The translations under genes and the position numbers were made by a program. A DNA stretch of 54,375 bases from Nitrospira sp. Lineage in GTDB: Bacteria > Nitrospirota > Nitrospiria > Nitrospirales > Nitrospiraceae. The notes under the pieces were generated by a model. The model saw only the letters and a program-made list of their open reading frames with translations, was not told the DNA's origin and ran no database searches. Positions 32,378 through 41,770 of this stretch are shown here, piece by piece. The stretch covers positions 1-54,375 of the forward strand of contig JAFEBH010000032.1 of assembly GCA_018242765.1 (NCBI GenBank), read 5' to 3'. Numbering within the stretch: position 1 is the first letter of the stretch; the number at the start of each line of letters is the position of its first letter.

Positions 32378-32833
32378 TTAGGCCTTTTCGTGAGGCACCA
32401 TTGAAGAGTCTGGATCCTTGACTGCGCTGTCTGCTTCCGGTACTGGCTTTTCTTCTTCCGGGACATCGAACCACTGCACCAGCATCTCTTCCCACCAGGC
32501 TTCGGTCACGTCCTCGCCTGGATCAGTGCCCAGGAAAGCGACGTTCTCATTCTTGATGCTGGCGCCGACAAGATGCGGCTGGAATTTCACGCGATTGATG
32601 ACTTCTTTCGTGGCATAGCCGCCGATGATCCAAGAGTCGGGATCAGCCCGGCGGGACTTATAGGCCTTCAGACCGAGCTTGAGATACATGAAGATCTGCT
32701 GCTGAACCGGATCTGTTACGCCGGACTGCGGGAGGCTAAGAGTTTTCTCAATCTGTTTTCGCCAATGCCGATCGTCGTACCGCGACGTGATCAGCTGCAA
32801 CATTTTTTTCCCCAATTCCGCATCAAGTGGCAT
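32378..32833 (-). CDS. Small acidic protein of unknown function
   Basis: 151 residues from ATG 32833 (MPLDAELGKKMLQLITSRYD). Soluble, no signal peptide, with a charged tail rich in glutamate and proline (VPEEEKPVPEADSAVKDPD). The core has IIGGYATKEVINRVKFQPHL and EAWWEEMLVQWFDV. It starts 26 bp after the stop of the PEBP gene on the same strand, so the pair is probably co-transcribed. No family recognised. Confidence 0.6.
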   Translation of the reverse strand: MPLDAELGKKMLQLITSRYDDRHWRKQIEKTLSLPQSGVTDPVQQQIFMYLKLGLKAYKSRRADPDSWIIGGYATKEVINRVKFQPHLVGASIKNENVAFLGTDPGEDVTEAWWEEMLVQWFDVPEEEKPVPEADSAVKDPDSSMVPHEKA

Positions 32834-32858
32834 GGCGTGACATCCTACCTCGTCGTCG

Positions 32859-33416
32859 TTACTTCCTGCTGTAGAGACCGGTGAACGATGCCTTGGCCAG
32901 AGCATTCTGGTTGAGATAGAACCCGACCATCGCCGCAGGAGTGGCGGGCTTCAACGAAAACTGTTCCACCTTTAATGCATACACCGTAAAGATGTACCGG
33001 TGCGGCTTGTGGCCGGCAGGCGGACAGGGGCCGCCGTACCCGGGCTCGCCGAAATCCGTCATGCTTTGGACACTGCCTTGGGGCGCACCGGGACCACCGG
33101 GCTTTCCGGCATCCGCAGCCAGTGCCGAAATGTCTTCAGGAATATTGAAGATGACCCAATGCCACCAGCCGCTGCCGGTCGGTGCATCCGGATCATACAT
33201 CGTCACGGCAAAGCTCTTGGTCCCCTTCGGGGCGTTGGCCCAGCGCAAGGCAGGGGATATATTGTCACCCGTGCATCCGAATCCGTCGAAGGCGTGGGTT
33301 TTACTGATCGTGCCCGCGGGCTTGATGGTCGGACTGGTGAGCTGAAATTCCGCGGCCGCACTGACTCCTGGAATCAGTGCGATAGCCAAGAGTACGTGAC
33401 TCCACATTGATCTCAT
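32859..33416 (-). CDS. Secreted YbhB/YbcL-type PEBP (Raf kinase inhibitor-like) protein
   Basis: 185 residues. A signal peptide (MWSHVLLAIALIPGVSAAA) is followed by the PEBP domain: FGCTGDNISPALRWANAPKG, FAVTMYDPDAPTGSGWWHWV, and GYGGPCPPAGHKPHRYIFTV. The ligand-pocket residues (DPDAP and GHxPHRY) are intact. Bacterial members bind small anionic ligands and have no firmly known role. Predicted periplasmic. Confidence 0.9.
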   Translation of the reverse strand: MRSMWSHVLLAIALIPGVSAAAEFQLTSPTIKPAGTISKTHAFDGFGCTGDNISPALRWANAPKGTKSFAVTMYDPDAPTGSGWWHWVIFNIPEDISALAADAGKPGGPGAPQGSVQSMTDFGEPGYGGPCPPAGHKPHRYIFTVYALKVEQFSLKPATPAAMVGFYLNQNALAKASFTGLYSRK

Positions 33417-33485
33417 CGTTCATCCTTTCTCTAACAGAACAAATCTCCTGAGCACCATGCTTCACCATGCATGCGCAACAAGGAG

Positions 33486-34190
33486 TTAGCCGAGATGCTG
33501 TTTGAAGAAGGCCTTGGTTCTCGCCCATGCATCTTTAGCAGCTTCCGGCCGATATACGGATGGATCGATATCTCGGAAGAACGCATGAGGGGCACTGGGA
33601 TAGGTCTTGATCTCACCAGTTTTGTTATACTTTTTCAACGCCGCCGCCAACCGCTGGACGTCCGCCTTCGTAATCCACCCATCATCCTCACCATAAAAGT
33701 ACAATACTGGGCAAGCCAACTTCTGAATGGGTATATCGGGGTTCGGCACCTGACCGTAGAATGGTACTGCCGCTTTAATCTCTGGATTCACACAAGGCAG
33801 CATGAGGGCGTAGGAACCACCCATGCAAAACCCCGTAACGCCGATCTTTGTGGCATCGACTTCCGGAACCGACTTCAGGTAGGTCACTGTGGCATTCAGA
33901 TCAACGAGACCATCTTCTTGTTTCAGGGTGTTCATCAGTGTACCGGCTTCACCGGCATCCGTGGTCAACGCATGCCCAAGGCGTGAATAGAGGTCCGGAG
34001 CCATCGCCACATAGCCTTCCGCCGCATAGCGTCTCGCGATATCTTTGATGTGATCCGTGAGGCCCCACCATTCTTGGACAATGAGAATAGCCGGACGCTT
34101 ATCCTTCGTCTGCGGAGCTGCCACGAAGGCCTTCATGCCCACGTTTCCGCTCTGATACTGAACGGTTGTTTCTCGAATTGATGCACTCAT
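33486..34190 (-). CDS. Dienelactone hydrolase family protein
   Basis: 234 residues, cytoplasmic (no leader). The alpha/beta-hydrolase triad of this family is visible: nucleophilic cysteine in GFCMGG, aspartate in YGEDDGWI and histidine in SAPHAFF; the glutamate of QEWWGLTDH near residue 40 is also conserved. The reference enzyme opens dienelactones in chlorocatechol breakdown, but most homologues have other or unknown substrates. Confidence 0.88.
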   Translation of the reverse strand: MSASIRETTVQYQSGNVGMKAFVAAPQTKDKRPAILIVQEWWGLTDHIKDIARRYAAEGYVAMAPDLYSRLGHALTTDAGEAGTLMNTLKQEDGLVDLNATVTYLKSVPEVDATKIGVTGFCMGGSYALMLPCVNPEIKAAVPFYGQVPNPDIPIQKLACPVLYFYGEDDGWITKADVQRLAAALKKYNKTGEIKTYPSAPHAFFRDIDPSVYRPEAAKDAWARTKAFFKQHLG

Positions 34191-34292
34191 GAGTCACCTG
34201 TGCACTAGGCGCGAGTGCCGAGTGCTAAGTCCAGAGTCGAAGATAGCAGGAAGAGAGAAATTTCAACTCAGAACTCAAATCTCAACACTTCT

Positions 34293-35669
34293 TCAACTAC
34301 CCGCTACCATCATCTCGGAAATCCTGATCGTCGGACTGGCTATCCGACCTCGAAACACGAGGTCATTTCCGATCACTTCGATATCTTTGAGCATCTGTTT
34401 CAGATTTCCCGCGATGGTGATTTCTTCCACCGGGTAGGCCAGCTCTCCGTTCTCGATCCAGAACCCACAGGCTCCTCGCGAGTAATCCCCCGTCACCATA
34501 TTAATGCCGAACCCGATCAACTCCGTCACAAAGAGGCCTTCTTTTATGGACCCAATGATCTCTTGCTGGCTCTTCGTTCCAGGGACCAGATAAAAATTGG
34601 TCGGACCGACCGAGGGACTCTCACCCACACTGCGTGACGCGTTCCCCGTCGAGGGCAAGCCCAGCTTCTTGCCCGAATAGGTATCGAGCAAATAGCTCCT
34701 CAACACACCTCGCTCGACGATGGTATTCTTGCGTGTGGCCAACCCCTCACCATCGAATGGACGAGAGCCAAGGCCACCAACCATGCGGCCATCGTCGTAG
34801 ACAGTGATCAAATCGGATGCGATCGTCTGGCCCAGTTTGTCGAGGAGAAACGACGCGCGCTTATAGAGACCGTACCCGGAGACCGCGCTGCAGAGGTTCG
34901 CCAGCAGACTCCCGGCAGATTCTTGATCGAACACCACCGGCACCCGTTTCGTCGCCACCTTGCGCGCACCTAATCGTCGGATCGCACGACGCGCAGCTTC
35001 CTGTCCGATCGATTCGGCAGACGCCAGTCGAGCAAACTTGCGCTGCACCTGGTACCAGGCATCCCGCTGCATCCCACCGGTCGCAGACTCAGTCGCAATC
35101 GGGGACACAGAGAGGGAAAAGTTTGAGCTTCTGTACGACCCCACGAATCCATGACTATTCGCCAGCACCACTCGGCCTGACGAGGAATCGAACTCCGCAC
35201 CTTCGGAATTGGTCACCCGTGAATCAGTCGCAAAGGCCGCAGCCTCTCCGCGCTTGGCCCAATCGATCTGTGTATCCGTATCGAGTACCGTCTCATCATA
35301 GAGATCAAGATCTGGCTGCTCTGTCGCCAATTGACCGGCATCCGGTAATCCCGAGACATCATCCTCGACGACGGCACCGGCCAAGGTACAGGTGTCAGCC
35401 ACGAGCTGATCGAGAGAGCCCCTGGAAAAATCAGACGTGGACGTTGTGGCAGATCGTTTTCCAATGAAGACACGCAAGCCTAGACGCTTCTCGCGCGCCT
35501 TGGTCAGTCGGTCAACCGTCCCGACCCGTACCTGAACCGAAAAGGTCTCGCCATCGGCAACAACAATATCCGCTTCGGTCGCCCCACAGGTCTTGGCACG
35601 AGCCAATACATCAGCCGCCAGTTGGGCGTATCCGTTGGCACTAGCTGGTAGAGTCGTCTTCTTGAGCAT
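34293..35669 (-). CDS. pmbA: TldE/PmbA, metalloprotease partner subunit
   Basis: 458 residues. Family segments include GTVDRLTKAREKRLGLRVF, NSEGAEFDSSSGRVVLANSH, PVVFDQESAGSLL and SVGESPSVGPTNFYLVPGTK. TldE lacks the HExxxH zinc site and forms a heterodimer with TldD to degrade unfolded peptides and mature modified peptides such as microcins. tldD lies 78 bp upstream on the same strand, so the two form an operon. The C-terminus EVIGNDLVFRGRIASPTIRI is intact. Confidence 0.93.
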   Translation of the reverse strand: MLKKTTLPASANGYAQLAADVLARAKTCGATEADIVVADGETFSVQVRVGTVDRLTKAREKRLGLRVFIGKRSATTSTSDFSRGSLDQLVADTCTLAGAVVEDDVSGLPDAGQLATEQPDLDLYDETVLDTDTQIDWAKRGEAAAFATDSRVTNSEGAEFDSSSGRVVLANSHGFVGSYRSSNFSLSVSPIATESATGGMQRDAWYQVQRKFARLASAESIGQEAARRAIRRLGARKVATKRVPVVFDQESAGSLLANLCSAVSGYGLYKRASFLLDKLGQTIASDLITVYDDGRMVGGLGSRPFDGEGLATRKNTIVERGVLRSYLLDTYSGKKLGLPSTGNASRSVGESPSVGPTNFYLVPGTKSQQEIIGSIKEGLFVTELIGFGINMVTGDYSRGACGFWIENGELAYPVEEITIAGNLKQMLKDIEVIGNDLVFRGRIASPTIRISEMMVAGS

Positions 35670-35747
35670 TTCGGCCTGTTCTCAGAGGTTATGCGTTCAC
35701 TGCACCCCGACCGATTGGAGGAAGCACCAGTGGCACGAGTCGGCTGT

Positions 35748-37178
35748 TTATTGCTGTGTGCCGCCGACGGTAATCTCTTCCACCTTGATGGTCGGTAGAC
35801 CGACCCCGACGGGCACTGACTGGCCGTCCTTCCCGCAGGTACCAATCCCGTTATCGAGCTTGAGATCGTGCCCGACCATCGACACCTTCGTAAGAATCTC
35901 CGGCCCATTTCCGATCAAGGTGGCTCCCTTCACCGGCTTGGTAATCTGGCCATCCTCAATGAGATAGGCTTCGCTGGCGGAAAACACAAATTTTCCGTTC
36001 GTGATATCAACTTGCCCCCCGCCAAACGAGACGGCATAGAGGCCTTTCTTCACCGATCGAATAATGTCTTGGGGATCCGACTCCCCGGCTAACATGAACG
36101 TATTCGTCATCCGTGGGAGCACCACACTTTGATAATTCTCCCGACGACCGTTGCCGGTCAACGGAATCCCCATGAGACGTGCGTTGAGCTTGTCGGTGAT
36201 GTAGCCACGGAGAATGCCCTTCTCGATGAGCGTCGTACAGCCGGTTGGTGTACCTTCATCATCCATATTCAAGGAACCACGGCGAAAGGGAAGAGTGCCG
36301 TCATCCACGATCGTACAGACGTCCGACGCGACCCGTTTGCCGATCAGGCTTGAAAAAGCTGACGTCTTCTTTCGATTAAAGTCGGCTTCAAGCCCATGTC
36401 CGATCGCTTCGTGCAACAAGATCCCGGGCCATCCCCCGGCCAATACCACCGGCATCACTCCGGCCGGCGCATCAACGGCGGACAAATTGAGAATCGCTTC
36501 CCGCGCAGCCTCCCGAGCATAACTCAAATGGCGATTGTCTTCGCGATAATAGGCGAAAGCAACTCGGCCGCCGCCACCGAAACTGCCTAGTTGGCGGTTT
36601 TCTCGATCTTCAGCGATACAGGTAATCTGCAGACGCGACAACGGTTGGATATCACTCACCAGTGTCCCCTCGGAGGTCGCCACCACCACGACTTTGTATT
36701 CCGTATTAAACGAAGCCATCACGTTCTTAATCCGAGGATCATACCGCCTGGCTTCCGCGTCAATTTCGTTCAAGAGCGCCACGCGCTCGGCTGTCGCCAC
36801 CTCGGCCTTCGCCCGCTCGACCGGATAGAGGTCACGAGTCGGTCGGCGCTGCGTAGGGACCGGAACCGTGGAGTGCCCTTTGGGGGAATTGGCAATATAC
36901 CGAGCGGTATCGGCGGCAATCTCAAGGTCCCGCTTTGTCAATTCATCCGAATAGGCAAAGCCCGTCTTTTCTCCGGCGGTGGCTCGAACCCCAACCCCCT
37001 GCGAGACGCTCTTGGCTGCCCGTTTCACGATGCCCTCTTCCATCGAGACCGATTCGGATGTACGAGATTCGAAATAGAGATCCGCGTAGTCAACGTCTCG
37101 GACTTTTACTCGATCCAGCGCTTGCTGCGCCTCGATCTCGGTCACACCGAATGTGGTCAGCTGGACTGGCTCAGGCAT
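35748..37178 (-). CDS. tldD: TldD, zinc metalloprotease subunit
   Basis: 476 residues. The zinc-binding signature HEAIGHGLEADF near residue 260 is intact, and so are GLYAVSFGGGQVDITNGKFV and the C-terminal VGHDLKLDNGIGTCGKDGQS. With TldE it makes a cytoplasmic protease active on unstructured peptides. It is the first gene of the pair; a 3' gap of 78 bp separates it from pmbA. The start MPEPVQLTTFGVTEIEAQQA is 133 bp from the divergent uppS start, with the uppS promoter in between. Confidence 0.94.
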   Translation of the reverse strand: MPEPVQLTTFGVTEIEAQQALDRVKVRDVDYADLYFESRTSESVSMEEGIVKRAAKSVSQGVGVRATAGEKTGFAYSDELTKRDLEIAADTARYIANSPKGHSTVPVPTQRRPTRDLYPVERAKAEVATAERVALLNEIDAEARRYDPRIKNVMASFNTEYKVVVVATSEGTLVSDIQPLSRLQITCIAEDRENRQLGSFGGGGRVAFAYYREDNRHLSYAREAAREAILNLSAVDAPAGVMPVVLAGGWPGILLHEAIGHGLEADFNRKKTSAFSSLIGKRVASDVCTIVDDGTLPFRRGSLNMDDEGTPTGCTTLIEKGILRGYITDKLNARLMGIPLTGNGRRENYQSVVLPRMTNTFMLAGESDPQDIIRSVKKGLYAVSFGGGQVDITNGKFVFSASEAYLIEDGQITKPVKGATLIGNGPEILTKVSMVGHDLKLDNGIGTCGKDGQSVPVGVGLPTIKVEEITVGGTQQ

Positions 37179-37301
37179 ACAGGCCTCTCGCTTCTTCTTC
37201 CTGGTCGACTAGAATGGGGCAGTATAGCCCATTCGTTTCTAGTCGCGCAATGTAACAATTCCGTGAAACCTCGTATTTCTTAGTATTTTCCAGGAGATCG
37301 T

Positions 37302-37330
37302 TTGACATTCCATGTTTCCGCCAGTAGACT
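37302..37330 (+). promoter_or_regulatory. Promoter of the uppS-proS block
   Basis: TTGACA (37302-37307), 17-bp spacer, TAGACT (37325-37330), 56 bp before the uppS start. It is one of the best promoter matches in the window and shares its -10 with the kinase promoter at 19623. Confidence 0.7.
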
Positions 37331-37386
37331 CTGCACACAATTCATGCCCACGCATGGCGACTACCATACGCTTCCTCAGGACACAC

Positions 37387-38172
37387 ATGACGCGCAGTCC
37401 CACCGGAGATCTCGATCACCTATCTGAAAGTGAATTGAGTGCCATGTTGGAAGCGGAGCTGCTGCCCAAGCATGTGGCCGTCATCATGGACGGCAATGGA
37501 CGCTGGGCGGAACTGCGTGGTCTCCCTCGCATCGCCGGTCATCGTGAAGGCATCAACTCCGTCCGAGAAATGATTACCCTGTGCTTGGAACTTGGCATCC
37601 ATGCCCTGACTATCTACGCGTTTTCGCAGGAAAACTGGAATCGTCCGACCCAAGAAATCAGCGCCTTGATGAGTCTCTTGGAACATTACCTCTCCACGGA
37701 ACGGGCAAGTCTTATTGAGCAAGGTGTCCGGTTTCGTGCCGTCGGTCGCCACGAACTGCTTCCGCCCTCCGCACAACACTGGGTTCGCACGACCGAGAAA
37801 GAAACGGCCCATCTCGAGAAATTAATCCTGACCGTCGCCCTCAGCTATGGTGGGCGTGCAGAAATCGTCGATGCGGTGAAAGCTTTGGTGAAGGACGTAC
37901 AAGCTGGAACGGTTCAGACAGAGCTCATTGATGAAACCACAGTCCAACGGTACCTCTCGACCCATCCGCTCCCCGACCCGGATCTTCTGATCAGGACAAG
38001 CGGAGAAGCCAGGATCAGCAATTTTCTCCTCTGGCAGCTGGCCTACACCGAGCTCTGTTTTACCCCGACCTTATGGCCTGATTTTCGGCGGCGAGAGTTT
38101 CTCCTTGCGCTCATCGAGTATCAACGCCGGGAACGTCGATTCGGCAGGGTGCTCAGTACCGTATCATCATAA
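37387..38172 (+). CDS. uppS: Undecaprenyl diphosphate synthase
   Basis: 261 residues from ATG 37387, preceded by CTCAGGACACAC. The family motifs are intact: HVAVIMDGNGRWAE with catalytic aspartate, GHREGINSVREM, TIYAFSQENWNRP, ALSYGGRAEIVDA and DLLIRTSGEARISNFLLWQ. It adds eight isopentenyl units to farnesyl diphosphate to make the C55 lipid carrier for peptidoglycan and O-antigen. The normal frr gene is not upstream; tldD is divergent instead. It starts a five-gene block, with cdsA 54 bp after. Confidence 0.95.
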   Translation: MTRSPTGDLDHLSESELSAMLEAELLPKHVAVIMDGNGRWAELRGLPRIAGHREGINSVREMITLCLELGIHALTIYAFSQENWNRPTQEISALMSLLEHYLSTERASLIEQGVRFRAVGRHELLPPSAQHWVRTTEKETAHLEKLILTVALSYGGRAEIVDAVKALVKDVQAGTVQTELIDETTVQRYLSTHPLPDPDLLIRTSGEARISNFLLWQLAYTELCFTPTLWPDFRRREFLLALIEYQRRERRFGRVLSTVSS

Positions 38173-38226
38173 ATCCTTGTAGGACACCCTCTCGCGACAG
38201 ACGCGATCCTTCATCATTCGAGATCT

Positions 38227-39069
38227 GTGACCACTTCACCCGCACCCACGCGACAATTTGACCTCCGGCGACTGTATACCGCCGCAGCGTTGATTCCCGC
38301 CGTCTACATCATCATCGTCCACCTTGCGCCATGGGCCCTCACGCTCCTCCTGATCGCCGTCGGTTCAATTGCTCTGCTTGAACTCTATCGCCTCAGCTTC
38401 CAATCACGGTTGAATCACGTTCTTGTCGGTGTCGGGTTGGCCGTGTTTCTCCTAACCGTCGCCCATTCACATCTTTCGCTGCCCCTCCTAGAACTGCTGC
38501 TGGGAGGTGTGTTTGCGTTGGCCATCACCACTGTTTTGATCAGCACCTCGTCAGCCTATCGATGGAAAGACCCGCTCCTCGCCCTATTCGGTGTTCTCTA
38601 CGTAGGTATCCCTCTGAGTACGGTCGTATCAGCTCGGTCCTTACCCTCAGGAGCATTCCTCGTCTTGTTTTTGGCGGTCGTCACCTGGGCATCAGATTCG
38701 GGTGCCTACTATGCCGGTACCCTGTGGGGCAAACATCCACTCATGCCTTCCATCAGTCCAAAGAAGACCTATGAAGGGCTGCTTGGAGGACTTGTTGGAG
38801 CCATCGCGGCCGCCCTCTTAGCACAGCTGTGGTTCGCCTCTGAACTGTCATGGACCGACGCAGTCGCCCTCGGCATCCTCTTGACCCTCACAGGTCTGGT
38901 CGGAGACCTCTTTGAATCGGCGATAAAACGCCGGGCAGGGGTCAAAGACTCAGGCGGAATTCTACCGGGACATGGCGGGATGCTGGACCGAATCGATAGT
39001 CTCTTGTTCACAGCTCCCACTTTTTACTACTATGTCGCGTATGTTCGAGGCTTGTTGCCGCCTCTATAA
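38227..39069 (+). CDS. cdsA: Phosphatidate cytidylyltransferase
   Basis: 280 residues, GTG start. Multiple membrane helices and the CdsA signature near the C-terminus: SPKKTYEGLLGGLVGA and DLFESAIKRRAGVKDSGGIL followed by PGHGGMLDRIDSLL. It makes CDP-diacylglycerol from phosphatidic acid and CTP, the precursor of membrane phospholipids. Position between uppS and dxr is the widely conserved order. The ribosome site is weak, so coupling with uppS translation may help. Confidence 0.93.
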   Translation: MTTSPAPTRQFDLRRLYTAAALIPAVYIIIVHLAPWALTLLLIAVGSIALLELYRLSFQSRLNHVLVGVGLAVFLLTVAHSHLSLPLLELLLGGVFALAITTVLISTSSAYRWKDPLLALFGVLYVGIPLSTVVSARSLPSGAFLVLFLAVVTWASDSGAYYAGTLWGKHPLMPSISPKKTYEGLLGGLVGAIAAALLAQLWFASELSWTDAVALGILLTLTGLVGDLFESAIKRRAGVKDSGGILPGHGGMLDRIDSLLFTAPTFYYYVAYVRGLLPPL

Positions 39070-39099
39070 CCCTCTACTCAGAGATGGAGAGGAGATGAC

Positions 39100-40263
39100 A
39101 TGAAGTCAATTATCATCCTGGGATCCACCGGATCGATCGGCACCAATACCCTGGATATCGTGCAACGATTTCCTGACGAATTCCGAGTAGTCGGGCTGAC
39201 GGCCGGCAACAACATCGACAGGTTAGAAGAGCAGATTCACCGCTTTCGACCTCAGACGGTCGCCGTCTCGACCGAATCGGCTGCCGTGCTGCTTCGAGCC
39301 CGATGTGCAGCCCTTCCCGTAGAGATTCTATCCGGTAAAGAAGGGATCGCCTCTGTCGCCTCGGGACTCCATGCTGAATTGGTGATTTCCGCCATCGTCG
39401 GCGCCGCCGGACTCCTCCCGACCCTCTCCGCCATCCGCAGCGGCAAGCACATTGCCCTGGCAAACAAAGAGCCAATGGTCATGGCCGGCAAGTTGATGCA
39501 AGACGAAGCCCGAAAATACGGGGTCAGGATTTTCCCCGTCGACAGCGAACACAGCGCTATTTTTCAGTCGTTGGAAGGACACCGGATTGAAGACGTCCGG
39601 CGATTGATTCTGACGGCCTCGGGAGGCGCACTCTGGACGCTCTCCCAAGAAGACCTCCAGCACGTCACACCGGAACGAGCCCTCCAACATCCGAACTGGA
39701 AGATGGGTGCCAAGATCACTATCGATTCCGCAACACTCATGAATAAGGGGTTGGAGGTGGTCGAGGCCCGCTGGCTGTTTGATATTCCTGAGTCCCGCAT
39801 CGATGTGATGGTGCATCGAGAAAGCATTATTCACTCCCTGGTCGAGTATCACGACCGTTCGATGATCGCGCAGTTGGGACTCCCAGACATGCGCACCCCC
39901 ATCTCGTATGCCATGCGATATCCCGGCAGAATGCCCCTCGATCTCCCGTCCTTGGACCTCACGGAGATTGGACGGCTCTCCTTCTGTAAGCCCGATCACG
40001 ACCGTTTCCCCTGCCTCAATCTGGGATACGAATCGCTTCGAATCGGGGGGACCATGCCCGCCGTGATGAATGCAGCCAACGAAATCGCGGTTGACGCCTT
40101 TCTTAACCACGGCCTCCGGTTTGTCGAAATTGCACCGGTCATCCACAGCACTATGGATGCCCATACCTCACAGGAGATCTCGTCCCTCGAGGATGCGTTG
40201 GAGGCCGATCGCTGGGCTCGTGAAAAGGCCGAATCGTTGGTGCATGCGTTGCCTCGCTCATGA
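39100..40263 (+). CDS. dxr: 1-deoxy-D-xylulose 5-phosphate reductoisomerase
   Basis: 387 residues. The NADPH-binding start IILGSTGSIGTNTLDIV, LANKEPMVMAGKLM, PVDSEHSAIFQSLEG, ILTASGGALW, NWKMGAKITIDSATLMNKGLEVVEA and VHRESIIHSLVEY are all typical. Second enzyme of the MEP pathway, which supplies the isopentenyl units used by uppS and by hpnD in this window. GAGAGGAGATGAC precedes the ATG. Confidence 0.96.
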   Translation: MKSIIILGSTGSIGTNTLDIVQRFPDEFRVVGLTAGNNIDRLEEQIHRFRPQTVAVSTESAAVLLRARCAALPVEILSGKEGIASVASGLHAELVISAIVGAAGLLPTLSAIRSGKHIALANKEPMVMAGKLMQDEARKYGVRIFPVDSEHSAIFQSLEGHRIEDVRRLILTASGGALWTLSQEDLQHVTPERALQHPNWKMGAKITIDSATLMNKGLEVVEARWLFDIPESRIDVMVHRESIIHSLVEYHDRSMIAQLGLPDMRTPISYAMRYPGRMPLDLPSLDLTEIGRLSFCKPDHDRFPCLNLGYESLRIGGTMPAVMNAANEIAVDAFLNHGLRFVEIAPVIHSTMDAHTSQEISSLEDALEADRWAREKAESLVHALPRS

Positions 40264-40324
40264 TCGTTTGCATTTCACGCGGCGAATGTTAGAGTAGGAC
40301 ACTGAACCGAGTCAGGGAGATTCC

Positions 40325-41716
40325 ATGACGTCTGTACTTGCCTGGTCCCCCGATACCTTGTGGTTACTACTCCAGAAAGCCTGGTGGTTCCTCGTGGTTC
40401 TTGGCGTCCTAGTCGCCTTCCACGAGCTCGGCCATTTTCTGGCCGCACGCTGGGTGGGAGTCAAAGTCCTCAAGTTTTCCATTGGCTTCGGCCCCAAGCT
40501 CTTTGGCAGACAGGTGGGTGAAACGGAGTATCTCGTTTCTGCGGTCCCGCTTGGCGGTTACGTCAAATTGTTCGGAGAGGACGAAGCAGAAGCCACGACC
40601 CCTGACGACCGTCGACGATCCTTCGCACATCAGGGACTCTGGGGGAAGGTCCTGATCGTTGCAGCCGGTCCTGGATTTAACTTCATTCTCGCCTACTTGA
40701 TCTTTGCCGGATGGCTGTCGACCGGTACCCCCTTGTTTGTCCCGACCTTCCGCGACCTCAGCGCCGACATCGAAGCGTTGGTTCCCGATTCGCCTGCAGC
40801 GAAAGCAGGAATGGAAGTCGGCGACCGAGTCGTCAAGGTGAACGGAAAGGATATTTCAACCAAGACTGAGCTCTTGGATCTTGTGGCAAAAAGCAAGGGG
40901 CAACCCGTCACGCTTGAGGTGCGCCGCGAGGCACAACTCAAAACCATCACCGCGACCCCCATCACGGTCCCCGGAGACGGCACACACAACGACGAACCGC
41001 TGTACACCATCGGAGTAGAAGAAACGCCCCCGCTGGTCACCTCGGTGATGCATGGATCACCTGCCGCAGCGGCCGGAGTGCAGCCAGGCGATCGCGTCGT
41101 CACGATCGAAGGACACACTATTTACACCTGGGCACAAATGACGACTCAGGTCAGAGAACACCCGCTCAAGCCGCTCACGTTCGAAGTGCTTCGAGAAGGA
41201 GCCAGGACGACGTTGACCGTGACACCCTCTAGTGAAAAGGTCACTGCCAACGGCCAAACTGTTGAGGTTGGGAAAATTGGTATTTCTGGCCCTGGCCGTT
41301 CATTGATGCGCTCTAATAATCCCGCGGAGGCTGTCTACCACGGACTGGAAGCCACCTGGGGTTGGACCGAACTGACCGCGGTTGGGCTCTACAAGATGGT
41401 GGTTGGCGACATCTCGAGCAAAAACATCGGCGGACCGCTGACCATCGCCAATATTTCCGGGGAAGCCGCGTCACAGGGCGCTTCCAGCGTCGTCTTCTTG
41501 ATCGCCATCCTCAGCATCAATCTCGGAGTGCTCAACCTACTCCCCATTCCCATCCTCGACGGCGGACACTTGCTCTTTTTCCTCATTGAAGGCATCCTGC
41601 GCAAGCCGCTCGGCGAACGGCAACGGGAAGTCGCCCAGCAGGTCGGATTGGTTCTATTGGTCGGAGTGATGATCTTCGCCTTCTGGAACGACCTTGAGCG
41701 TATCTTCTCCCACTAG
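40325..41716 (+). CDS. rseP: RseP-type site-2 intramembrane metalloprotease
   Basis: 463 residues. Zinc site HELGH at residue 33 in the first membrane segment and the matching LLPIPILDGGHLLFFLIEG near the C-terminus. Two PDZ domains lie between them (SPAAKAGMEVGDRVVKVNG and SPAAAAGVQPGDRVVTIEG). The enzyme cleaves membrane anti-sigma factors or leftover signal peptides. Four transmembrane segments predicted. It follows dxr by 61 bp. Confidence 0.95.
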   Translation: MTSVLAWSPDTLWLLLQKAWWFLVVLGVLVAFHELGHFLAARWVGVKVLKFSIGFGPKLFGRQVGETEYLVSAVPLGGYVKLFGEDEAEATTPDDRRRSFAHQGLWGKVLIVAAGPGFNFILAYLIFAGWLSTGTPLFVPTFRDLSADIEALVPDSPAAKAGMEVGDRVVKVNGKDISTKTELLDLVAKSKGQPVTLEVRREAQLKTITATPITVPGDGTHNDEPLYTIGVEETPPLVTSVMHGSPAAAAGVQPGDRVVTIEGHTIYTWAQMTTQVREHPLKPLTFEVLREGARTTLTVTPSSEKVTANGQTVEVGKIGISGPGRSLMRSNNPAEAVYHGLEATWGWTELTAVGLYKMVVGDISSKNIGGPLTIANISGEAASQGASSVVFLIAILSINLGVLNLLPIPILDGGHLLFFLIEGILRKPLGERQREVAQQVGLVLLVGVMIFAFWNDLERIFSH

Positions 41717-41770
41717 GCCGAATGCGGAAACCATCCACTGGTCAACCCACACGCGAATAGTGACGACATC

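Noticed and set aside
34201..34292. Repeated gag/tgc/actc-rich sequence between pmbA and dienelactone hydrolase genes
   Set aside because: Looks like degenerate simple repeats (cgagtgccgagtgc, aactcagaactcaaatctca); units are too irregular and short for a CRISPR or defined repeat.
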